Shown here: positions 8,283-16,479 of the stretch, piece after piece | How the letters are laid out: every line of letters begins with the position of its first letter | Position numbering within the stretch: the first letter of the stretch is position 1 | From: Gloeopeniophorella convolvens | Lineage: Eukaryota > Basidiomycota > Agaricomycetes > Russulales | Length of the DNA stretch: 17,589 bases | Direction of reading: 5' to 3' | NCBI GenBank assembly: GCA_022496205.1 | Contig: WTXD01000211.1 | Location: 1-17,589, forward strand | Position numbers and translations under genes: made by a program | Notes under the pieces: generated by a model | Seen by the model: the letters and a program-made list of their open reading frames with translations, nothing else | Databases searched by the model: none | Told to the model about the DNA's origin: nothing

Positions 8283-10315
8283 ATGTCCAACTACACCCCC
8301 AACTCCTTCCCCCAGATTGCCACCTCCTTCGCCGGCCCCACACCCCGTGCCACCCTTTCGGGAGCCTCGTACAATAGTGCTGGGGCCTCCATGGCGGCCC
8401 ACGGAAACGGGAATGTCAATGCCACTCATGCCACCTTTGGCCTCACCACCGGCATGAACGATCCCCACGACAACGGCGCAGGGAGTTTCGTTCATGGACA
8501 AAACGGCAGACCGTATACACTAGCGAACGCCTTCGGGCAAGACTTTCCAGTGGTTCCTCGCGTCGACCCCCAGGTTCGGACCACCGAACTTACCTATCCA
8601 GATTGGCCCTCGTACGCCAGCTTGTTGCCCCCGGCTACTCCATATACAGCTCCTGCCATCAATCCCAACACGTTCATGCCCAGTGCCACCCTCCCGGTAC
8701 CTGACCTCAATGAACCTTGGCCCACCTCCACTTGCGCTTCTCGTATTGTGCTCAGGCCATGGGCAAACGCTGATCAGAGCCGAGTCGACACGGTACCGCA
8801 GACTACGCCTCGTAAGTGACATCCTCCTATTTGCAGAGTCCCCCCGTATGCTCATTTGTATCGTAGCGCTCTTCAGTGGGCACTCGTTCTTGTCCTCCGA
8901 AAGCAGTGCCTGCGGGTTGGGGACCCTCCTTACGCCACCCGATTATATGGGCCTCCCATTTGCTGTGAGTTGTTTGACGCCTCCTTGGCAAGCTTCACTG
9001 ACTTGTCTCCCTTGGAGCATCCAGATCAACTTGGGACATGGGAGGCAATGGCTCTCGTACCAGCGGCAGTGGGGGGAAAACTGCTCATCTGGCGGTCATG
9101 GCACTGCAATACCACCCGCAGCGTCGGGAGGTTATCCCTTTGATGGCCCCGTGCCTGGGCAACAGGCCCCATCCACGTTTGACGACTTTATCCCTAGTAA
9201 CGTCCCGAACATGGGGTAAGCACGTCGTCATAACCTTCTCCGTCATGATATTTATATCTCACGCCCTCGCTTTTAGGCAAATTGTCCCACTCACCGATGT
9301 CCCTGGCTCCCCCGCACCCGGCCCAGTCGCGCCAATGGCTAGCGCAGTCAGCCCCATCGTGCCATCCCAGCTGTCATGGGCTTTCCCTGTGCCCGCGCCT
9401 GCACCACTCACGACATCTCGCACCAGGGCATGCGATGGCCAGGAAGAAGTCATCCATAACCTCCCCGAGTTCCCCATTTCCCAGCTTCTCCCCCAAACCA
9501 CACTGAGGCGGCCCACATCAAACGGAGGGAAGACAAAGTCTGGGGTCAGCACCAACTCAGCGAGGATAGGGCCTACCCCCAGGCTTCGCAAATCCACCGC
9601 TGGAAAGACCCCAGCATCGACTAATTACAAATCCAGGCCGGTCAGCCACAAAGCGAATATGCTTGCGGACTTGGCCGCACAGGGACTTTGCAACCAGTTT
9701 CAGCTAGGGCCTATGGCTCAGCAGGAATTGAGAGTAAGCCCTGTGCCGGTGCAGCTGACCTGGCACCAAGAGGAGGGAGGAGAAGAGATATCGCTGCCCG
9801 CAGACGCGGAGGTGCAGCACGAGACCGCGTGCCGGGGCGCGGAGGCATCTAAACCCCCGAAAGGCCCCTTCAAGATGCCATCCAGAATGCAAGAGCGAGC
9901 GCGCATCCTGCTTAGAGTGTCGGAGGGCGAGGAGTCTCTCGGCGTCGTCGACAACATCCAATGCCGGCTGTGTGGAACGTATTCTGGGTCCTGGCCAAGC
10001 TGGACCCGCCACGTCAATGCGCACGAAAGCCACCCCAATAAGGTGCACAAGTGCGCCTGCTGCGGGCTGTGGTTCGCACGCAAATCCCGCCTTGAATCCC
10101 ACCAGAAAGAGGGGAATGATCGGTGCGGCGTGGATGTAACGTCAGACCAGCTCAAGCATAACAAGGAGTACGTCGAGAGGAAGCTCGAGGAATTCAACGA
10201 GGAGTTGCTGAAGCAGCCGAGGGGATCTGGGCGACTCCAGATGATCAGCTTTGACAAGACGGTTGAGGATAAGTTGAAGGGAGGAGTGAAGAAAAACATT
10301 CACCGCCAGTCGTAG
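8283..10315 (+). CDS. C2H2 zinc-finger protein, probable transcription factor (4 exons, intact, 618 aa)
   Basis: Probable nuclear DNA-binding regulator. Exons are 8283-8811, 8867-8964, 9025-9215 and 9277-10315. The three introns are 55, 60 and 61 nt, all GT-AG, and the exon lengths sum to 1,857 nt (619 codons with stop). The first 480 or so residues are Pro/Ser/Thr/Ala-rich and look disordered, as in many fungal activators. Near the end is one classic finger, Cys502-x2-Cys505-x12-His518-x3-His522. It is followed at once by a second, variant finger, Cys532-x2-Cys535-x12-His548 with a Cys at 556 in place of the last His (C2HC). A Lys/Glu-rich helix (SDQLKHNKEYVERKLEEFNE) follows. The start at 8283 is the first ATG after the TATA-like box and leader. 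Unlike its neighbours it carries no frameshift. Target genes cannot be inferred. Confidence 0.88.
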
Positions 10316-10768
10316 GGATGGTGATGGTCACTTGGGTCGTTGGACGCTAGATCAAGGCATTGTCCATATTGCTCTTCTTTTGTGTTCTGTTTCGCTTTGC
10401 TGGCCCTACCATAGTGTGTCTTGCAGCATTGAACCAAGGACGATGAACTTCTTTGCATAGATTTTGTACACATTCGCTCTGTTCCAGTCCGAGTCCTCCT
10501 CGCTGTACATATACCCAAACGGCCTCGATCAACTGAAAACGGATGTTGTGGCTACGCACCGTATTCCCCACCTCCTGCGAGCGATCCGATACAGGAGCGC
10601 ACTGCCAGCAACGATACTCCCGTACCCCTGCTCGTGCCCTTGCTCGCGGGGACGTAGGCGGACACGGTGAAAGATGTTCGAACGTGGTGTGTATTTATGC
10701 GCGCAGGCGGAAACAGGTAGAGGTAAGCATCGATTAAGAGCGATAAAAAAACTTTTGAGCGCGCGCAG
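10316..10768. other. intergenic region downstream of the C2H2 gene
   Basis: No gene is recognised. The first part is T-rich and should hold the 3' end-processing site of the C2H2 gene. A 143-codon frame on the minus strand (10983-10552) has no family resemblance and overlaps a better coding fragment on the other strand. Confidence 0.4.
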
Positions 10769-11065
10769 GGCACACGGTCTGCGTTGCCACGTCTTATATA
10801 ACCAGCCTCTGCAAACTCGTCTGTCGTGAGCAACGCGCCTATCGCCGAGGATCTAACCTTATAGCTCACCAGACGGAAAGTACAAGGATGACGTTGTCCA
10901 CAAGGGCATCTCAGTGGCCATGCGGCGACACCCCGCCATGAAGGGTCTGTTGCTGGCAGGCTGCTGGCCCCATTCGACCCCATCTACACCGAGAAACGAT
11001 CACCGGATGTGGCGTCGCAAACAGTCGGCGTGTATGCAGAGAGACAGGAGATCGATTGGGGTTGA
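10769..11065 (+). pseudogene. unassigned coding fragment, frameshifted
   Basis: I do not recognise the family. After a possible acceptor (GCGCGCAG, ends 10768) the frame reads LYNQPLQTRLS. A possible 39-nt intron (10826-10864; GTGAGC ... TCTAACCTTATAG) leads to SPDGKYKDDVVHKGISVAMR, then RHPAMKGLLLAG. There the frame needs one extra base to continue as LLAPFDPIYTEKR, then SPDVASQTVGVYAE, ending at a TGA at 11063-11065. The order, composition and branch-point/acceptor signals look like a real protein C-terminus rather than chance. The single missing base lies at GCAGGCTG, compatible with a shortened G run. Upstream exons were not found, so this is either a broken fragment or a gene whose earlier exons I failed to see. 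Confidence 0.4.
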
Positions 11066-11878
11066 GCGTGAACACGTGAACGTTTGAACTATCGAACTTT
11101 TCGGAGGCAAGTCACGGTTGCGGAATGGAGATTTGAGTTTACGCGGCGCGCGTCGTTCTGTACTCGTACTCCACATATTCGTGCACCAACCGTCACCACG
11201 GTGTTGTTAGAGGCCCTCTACTTGTTTCCCATATCGTCTTGCCATAAGTCTCGGGCGCTCCTTGGATTCCTTCTGTATCTCCGGTCAATTCAGATGACCC
11301 TGTGCCAGTTCTTAAATGCTGACAGGTGCGTTTTCCGGATTCTCCTGGATCGCCGCATCATCATCGTAGGCCTCGTCCTGTTATATGTTCTAACTTCTGA
11401 GTGCTATTCCTACGCGTTGCGACCCTGAAAGTTGAACTACCCCTTCATGTGCAGTGCCGTTCCACACATCGGAACGAATTCATAGCCTTCGAGTTCGAAA
11501 TTGTCATGTGTGGCGCGTGCGCGCGTCCGTATTGGCGCCGAGTCTCCGAAGGTCGATGAGACTACTCGGTGCCCATGCGCAGCCTTGATACTTCTTGTGG
11601 GGGAACTTCGCTCGCATCGTAGTGTGCAGCAGTAATGGGACGATGCCCATTGGTGCAGTGTCAAAACCATGCGAGGCCCTGGAGTACTGGTGCTCATCCC
11701 AACCGCGCGGAAACGATCATTATGCAATGACATCGACTACCATCAGTAGGGCTCGCCCGATGTGACAGGAGCCTCGTAATACGGAACGGACTGAAGGCCA
11801 CACCCCTGCTGCCGCTCTCCCGCGTCAGGGACTTCAAGCTTCACCGGCGGCGCGCTGTCAACTTCACGCTCGCATCGA
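11066..11878. other. gene-poor stretch
   Basis: The open frames (for example 11084-11428 on the plus strand and 11733-11437 on the minus strand) have no recognisable domain, no splice-site support and no resemblance to anything else in the window. I see nothing else here. Confidence 0.4.
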
Positions 11879-12010
11879 TTACAGAATGGCATGCAGGGGA
11901 TGAAAATTTGGCAGCGCGTGGTCGTGGATGTATGCATGCAGCTCGTCGTCCGTGATCTGGCTCGGGTCCAGGTCACCCGGCCAGAAGAGGTAGGCCCAAG
12001 GCAGCCATGG
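11879..12010 (-). pseudogene. short fragment resembling the C-terminal part of a GMC oxidoreductase
   Basis: On the minus strand the frame reads WLPWAYLFWPGDLDPSQI, then TDDELHAYIHDHALPNFHP, and stops at TAA (11881-11879). GMC flavoenzymes (glucose-methanol-choline family; aryl-alcohol and alcohol oxidases in mushrooms) have a region of the form D-x-E-L-x-x-[YF]-I/V ... [YFH]-H-P-x-G-T near the C-terminus with the catalytic His. Here the Gly-Thr step after His-Pro is lost. No FAD-binding N-terminus is found nearby. This is a weak, motif-only match of about 40 residues; another family is possible. Confidence 0.3.
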
Positions 12011-12239
12011 GCACTTCACATACTAGACTATTAGTACTGACATATCTCGATATTCTGCACACGGATGCACCATATGATCTCTGGTCTTTTTCATGTTTCG
12101 CTACCGTACATAATGCTACTTGGTGTAGGGCACAGTGCCGCACTGTCCGGGCGCGCAGCCGGGGCAGCATCCCGAGTCACGCGGCTCGGAAGCGACCGCG
12201 ACTCGCCCGCTGACTCGCCCGACTTGCTCCCGACCGTCT

Positions 12240-12248
12240 CATATAAGT
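12240..12248 (+). promoter_or_regulatory. TATA box of the R3H gene
   Basis: CATATAAGT lies about 60 bases before the ATG at 12301, downstream of a GC-rich stretch with repeated GACTCGCCCG-like words (about 12200-12220). A short pyrimidine-rich leader follows. Position and sequence fit a fungal core promoter. Confidence 0.5.
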
Positions 12249-12300
12249 ACGTCTAGTCTCTGTTGACTATCCCCCGTTTCAACACCAATCGCGGGATTAA

Positions 12301-13694
12301 ATGGAGCCTATCACTCAAGTCAAGTCTATCCCCGAGGTTCTGGCAAAGGAGGAAGCCGTCTCTGTAGCTGAGGCCGTTCCGTCCGCGCCATCTTCGACGC
12401 AGCCAGCAGATAACGGCCCCATTCCTCTATCGTTCCCCTCTATCCTCCGAAACCCTGGTCTAAATAGTCGCTACTCCTACCTGCGCGAATCCACTAGACC
12501 GGCATCTGCCCCTGCGCAACCCAAGAAAGTCAGGCGGCGAGACGATAACGAGGGCAAGCGCTGGGTCCAGCGGCGCGAGAACGGTGTGTTCCCTTTCACC
12601 ATTCCTTTCCGCTGTAACCCAAGAAGTACGCAGCTCGATTCACTGGAAATCCACACATCACTGCGCCGTCGAGACGTGATCTGGATACCCCAATACCTGT
12701 CGCCCAGGCGACGTTCCCCATCCCGCTCCCGCCGTATCTCCCACGCAGCGTCTCACTCCCCGCCTCCGTGCCCCCGCAAGCCGATGCGAAAGCGAGCAGC
12801 GCAGGGCAGTTCAGCCTCTCCCTGCGCGGGATGCGCAAGGCGCTCCGACGTTCTGGGCCCCACACGCAGGTGCTCGTCCGCGATATCGAGGATGAGCTGA
12901 CGCGGTGGTTGGGCGAGGTCGAGGTCGTGCTGAACCCGAGCATGGAAGCGGAGTACGACTTCCCGGGACGCGCGATTGGCGGGCAGGAACGCGTGCGCGA
13001 GGTTGAGCGCAGCGCGCAGCGGCTCGTATGGTGGATCGAGGGTGAGGGCGATACCTGGACGCGCTACGTCGTGCATTGCTGCGCGCGGTACCACGGTATC
13101 GTCAGCTTCAGTGAGTCCCCTCTCGGTCCACACAGTGCCCAGAACCGTGCTGACTGTATCCTGGTGCCAGGCAAGGACACGTCGACGCACCGACTGACGC
13201 ACATCCTCCGCCCGAACGTGATACGCCCAGACCCCGCTGCGCGTGTGGGGCTTGTGACACCGCCGACGACAGACATGGACCTGTCCTCCCTCTCGTCGTA
13301 CGACTCGGACATGCTCTCGTCGCTCTCGGACGTGCCTTCATCCGCGGACGACTCGGAGCCCGAGGGCGGCCGCGCGCACACACACGCACGCGCGCTCTCG
13401 GACATCGCGTCTGACGACGGCAGAGAAGCGGACGCGGAAAGCGACCTCGAAAGTGCGGCGGGCGCGCTAAGCCTCGCGGACGCAGAGGCGGACGACGCCA
13501 CGCACGAGGAGACGCCGCGGCCCGTGCGTCGCATCGCGGCGTACCGCTCGCGCGTGTGGGACCGTACGCGCTCGGGTTCGTCTCCGTCGCGCTCTCCGGC
13601 GCGCAGGGCGCCGCGACGGAGGGTCGAGCGCAAGGTGCCCCTGCCTGCTGGTGTTATGGGGCGGCAGAGTTTCTACGACTACCTGTTCGCGTGA
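12301..13694 (+). CDS. R3H domain protein with R3H-associated N-terminal region (3 exons, intact, 427 aa)
   Basis: Predicted single-stranded nucleic-acid binding protein; its cellular role is not known. Exons are 12301-12583, 12634-13110 and 13171-13694. The introns are 50 nt (GTGTGT ... GCAG) and 60 nt (GTGAGT ... branch GCTGAC ... CCAG). The total of 1,284 nt is in frame. The conserved N-terminal block RRRDDNEGKRWVQRRENA (about residues 78-95) is typical of the R3H-associated domain. FSLSLRGMRKALRRSGP and VRDIEDELTRWLGEVEVVLN follow. The R3H signature is in RYVVHCCARYHGIVSFS (Arg-x3-His), with its end SKDTSTHRLTHILRPN joined across intron 2. Then come an acidic Ser/Asp-rich tail (DMDLSSLSSYDSDMLSSL), an Arg/Ser stretch and the conserved terminus RQSFYDYLFA. 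The ATG at 12301 follows the TATA box at about 60 bases. A C-terminal remnant of a sister copy is at 5999-6202. Confidence 0.88.
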
Positions 13695-14243
13695 GACGTG
13701 TTCCCGGCAGCACCAACAAACGGTGCCAGTGCATAGCGCAGATGAGACGCAGAGGACGTTCGAATTTGTATTTCGTGCGACGGGTAATAATCAACAAAGG
13801 CGTCGCCATGTTCCCTGGAGCTAATAAGTACTTAGACCGACAGGGTCCCCGCACCTACGGAATATTGCTCTCCGAGAGGCGCGTCGACCTACCCTCAAGC
13901 AGCTCTAGCGCCAGGCACCAGGCACCGGTTTGCTATACTATACTTGGCAAGTCCCTTTCGGGATTCGCGACGGTTGCTCTTGGACTCTGCAGTCCTCAGT
14001 TCGGCGCCAACGAGATTTTTCTATCCCTCAAGGCTCGCGGCCTGGCTGAGGCAAAGCCGTGGCACGGGCATCATTCACCTATTGCCCGTACTCTTGATCT
14101 CTTCAATGTTACCATGGCTCGGTCGGAAGAAGACTCTACGTCGCTCACTCAATGTTCTCAGCTATTCCGGTGGCCGCCCGCGAGACCCGAGCCTGCTCTT
14201 GGTAACGGCACGCAGAATACCGAAGACATTCACAGTCCGTTAG
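13695..14243 (+). pseudogene. decayed second copy of the unknown gene downstream of R3H
   Basis: This stretch aligns with 6203 to about 6680 through the whole R3H 3' flank. Shared words include TTTGTATTTCGTGCGACGGG (13767-13786, versus a near-identical stretch at 6274) and the coding remnant SRGTGIIHLLPVLLISSMLP, then LGRKKTLRRSLNVLSYS (about 14030-14170), which lines up with LARYYHSFAV ... SPDVLSGS of copy 1. The start codon of copy 1 is changed here and the downstream exons are missing. A long chance frame crosses the region from 13556 to 14329. The family is unknown. Confidence 0.45.
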
Positions 14244-14245
14244 AA

Positions 14246-14299
14246 TCCATTGTGGAACGACCGTCCTCCGCGATCGCCATAGAGTCGGCAACGGCGACT
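14246..14299 (+). repeat. copy A2 of a short hairpin-containing repeat
   Basis: Partner of A1 (7927-7980); the core is TGGAACGACCGTCCTCCGCG. It lies just beyond the region homologous between the two unknown-gene copies. In copy 1 the corresponding place is interrupted by about 1.2 kb that includes the 640-bp element. Confidence 0.55.
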
Positions 14300-14610
14300 A
14301 ATGAAGACGCCAATTCTAGGATGCGATAGGCCAAAGACCTTCAATCTCACGATCTGTCTATCCCATCCCCTGCTCTCGGCCCAGCTAACGCTCGTACCTC
14401 TCGACGATTTTGAGCGAACTTTCATGCTCAATTCACCCTCTTGATTTGGTTCCGGCGAAGCTCTCGGCACCCGAGGTTCTCCATGTGCTTGATGTGGAGA
14501 CCAAACTCGCCGGCGCCGATATGAGGCTCCATCCCATCCCATGCTCCGTCATGATCCCGACCGGTGGATTCGATAGAATTCGATTCGCTGAAGTACACAA
14601 CTCAATCAAT
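14300..14610. other. gene-poor stretch between repeat copies A2 and B2
   Basis: A 75-codon plus-strand frame (14410-14637) reads PLDLVPAKLSAPEVLHVLDV, but it resembles no domain I know and lacks splice or promoter support. Nothing else is visible. Confidence 0.35.
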
Positions 14611-14656
14611 ATCGGAACGACTATCTTCCGTTACTAAGGTCTGCTTAAGGAGACTA
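14611..14656 (+). repeat. copy B2 of a short hairpin-containing repeat
   Basis: Core CGGAACGACTATCTTCCG, with a perfect CGGAA ... TTCCG stem, followed by TTACTAAGGTCTGCTTAAGG and AGACTA. The tail matches B1 (5216-5260) better than A1 or A2. One frame reads SISERLSSVTKVC. Confidence 0.5.
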
Positions 14657-14976
14657 ATCGGATCAATCCGAAGCCATCAGCACATGTGGATGGATCTAAG
14701 GAAAGTTCTTGAATTGGTCAAGCCGTCTCCATCGGTAATGTATAATACACCCTTACCTCCAGCCGAAGCTCAGTACACTTACGATGGGCCCGGGGCCTGA
14801 GCTAGGAACACTGGATTCCTTATTGGTACAAAGGGTTTGAAGAATCGTCTACGTAAAGTCACTAAATGACACGGACTCGTGACAAAGCCTGACAAAGTAC
14901 CGCCTGAGCTGCTATGTGCTGGAGTTGTTGATTGCTCATGCGCTAATGTAGCAGATACTCCACCAACTACCTTAGT

Positions 14977-15037
14977 AAAAAAAAACCCTGAAGTCCCAGC
15001 ACCTTAGAAGGTGCAACGACCGCTAGACTAGCTGCTC
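14977..15037 (-). tRNA. truncated tRNA-like sequence (tRNA-Arg-like) with poly-T end, minus strand
   Basis: On the minus strand a perfect A-box consensus, TAGTCTAGCGG, lies at 15030-15020. Next comes a perfect hairpin, GCACCTTCTAAGGTGC (15014-14999), that resembles the anticodon arm of tRNA-Arg(TCT) with one loop base missing. A run of nine T (14985-14977) could end Pol III transcription. The D arm is too short and the T arm and B box are absent, so this cannot be a working tRNA. It is probably a tRNA-derived remnant or retroposon fragment; chance similarity cannot be excluded. Confidence 0.3.
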
Positions 15038-16479
15038 AATCCACAGTGTCCACTCGAGTCTTCAGGAAGACTCTTGATAAGCGAAGATTCCCCGAGGCGC
15101 GCCGAATCTTACTTTGGATATGCATCGATAATCTGGTCAAAGTCGAGAATGATTCATCACATGCCACTGCTTTGGAAGGGCCCGCGCGCGGACATGGTGA
15201 CATTGAGAATCTACTATGAGGTTGCCGAGCACGGCGCCTGCCACAAGCTTCGTTAGGATCCACCGAGAGCACGGCTTCAAGTTACCGCTCTCGCACATCT
15301 TCACGTAAGCTGGTGCTCGAAGGCGAAGAACGCTACCAGGACGTTTTGACGTGTTCATGTTATCAGTAGGCGGCTTGCCGAGAACTTGCTCCGGATATCC
15401 AGATGGTCAGCCGGGTTCGATTGACAAGGATTCTTCAGAAGGTGGCAAAGGAAGTTACGAGTCGAAGCGGCGGCGACATACCTGCAAGTAGTAGACGCCC
15501 GCACACTCCCGGACAGCTTGCCGCTGTCGGCAGCAGGTCTGGTCCTACGGAGCTCCTACTCGAGGCCGATAAATGGACCGAGTCAAATGCTGTAGTAGGT
15601 GACCTAGGTCCACACGTGGACGAGTACCCTGAGCAGAAGCTGCCCTTTGATTATGTGTTCGGACGAGTCGGAATTCGTACGACAAGATACAGCGGCTAAC
15701 CATTCTGCTCGCTCGCCATGGTTCACCTATATCGAAACAAACCGGCCCTGGCACAAATATGACTGTCATGCATCCTTTGGGGAAATTGCGGATGCCCGAG
15801 TGAGCTTCATGTCCAAGGATTCCCGTTTCGTGTACTATTTTGTTGGATTGTGCCATCGTCCCACGCATTAGCCTGTATGATCGGGCGTAAAGTATCAATA
15901 GGCGATAATCCCTTGCGGACTGCCGAGCTATCCATTCTGTCGCCAAAAGCCAGCATTTGCAGTCGAAGATTTTCAGGAAGCCCGGAAAGTTACAATTGCC
16001 TGGCCAGGGACACTGACCGACGTAATCGAGCCCCTTCTCCACCTCCCTAAGTCTATTTGGGCGGCACGTGGCAAGGGACCCTACGCCTGGACAATGAGTC
16101 AGTGTCATGCCGAGTGTGACTCGCGCACCACGTGTATGATCAACGTGAGTCTATCTTTGTCACTTCTGAGCAGGTCGTGCGCAGTATCATGGCCAGCTTT
16201 GACCTCACCCGCAAGGGAGAGACGGATAGACCTATGTTTTTTTATGTGACTTGATGCAGAGTCAAGGGCCTCTCGATGCGAGCACTGACGCGCTGGAAAC
16301 ATGTCTCCGGGGTAGGCCATGATTGTACCATTGGTGCCTGAGCAGCTATGGCCCTAAGCGAGATCTCAGAGGGTCCGAAATCCGAGCATTGTCCAATGTC
16401 TACCTTTAGTTTCAGGATAGCACCAGGCCCCAAACTATCATACAAACTCGCCCTCTCCTTGGGGAGCGCACTGTGTATA
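15038..16479. other. gene-poor region between the tRNA-like remnant and FLVCR copy 2
   Basis: No gene is recognised in about 1.4 kb. Two frames are notable only for length. The plus-strand 15403-15699 contains VDEYPEQKLPFDYVFGRV. The minus-strand 16108-15545 is 187 codons long but rich in Cys, Arg and His and matches no family I know. Near the right end, 16374-16399 repeats the 26-base segment found downstream of FLVCR copy 1. Confidence 0.4.
16374..16399 (+). repeat. 26-base conserved segment downstream of FLVCR copy 2
   Basis: It matches 1285-1310 with three mismatches and sits about 80 bases past the FLVCR copy 2 stop. It supports common descent of the two flanks. Confidence 0.5.

Noticed and set aside
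7873..8457. 194-codon plus-strand frame before and over the start of the C2H2 gene
   Set aside because: It starts inside the right repeat of the 640-bp element, crosses the TATA-like box and leader, and overlaps the real start in another frame.
9718..10299. 193-codon minus-strand open frame opposite the zinc-finger exon
   Set aside because: It is antisense to a clearly coding exon with C2H2 motifs and reads Ser/Cys-rich low-complexity protein.
10792..10800. TATATAA-like word as a promoter
   Set aside because: The word lies inside the better-supported coding reading LYNQP and no gene start follows within 150 bases.
13064..13633. 189-codon open frame on the minus strand inside the R3H gene
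   Set aside because: It is a shadow of the GC-rich, Ser/Asp-coding plus-strand exons. Its protein is Arg/Ser-rich, with no domain and no introns where the real gene has one.
13556..14329. 257-codon plus-strand open frame overlapping the end of the R3H gene
   Set aside because: It runs in another frame through the R3H terminus and then through the decayed downstream gene. Copy 1 does not keep the same frame, so it is not conserved as protein.
15545..16108. 187-codon minus-strand open frame
   Set aside because: Length alone is the only support. Composition is odd (many Cys, Arg and His), with no domain, no splice signals and no second copy in the window.
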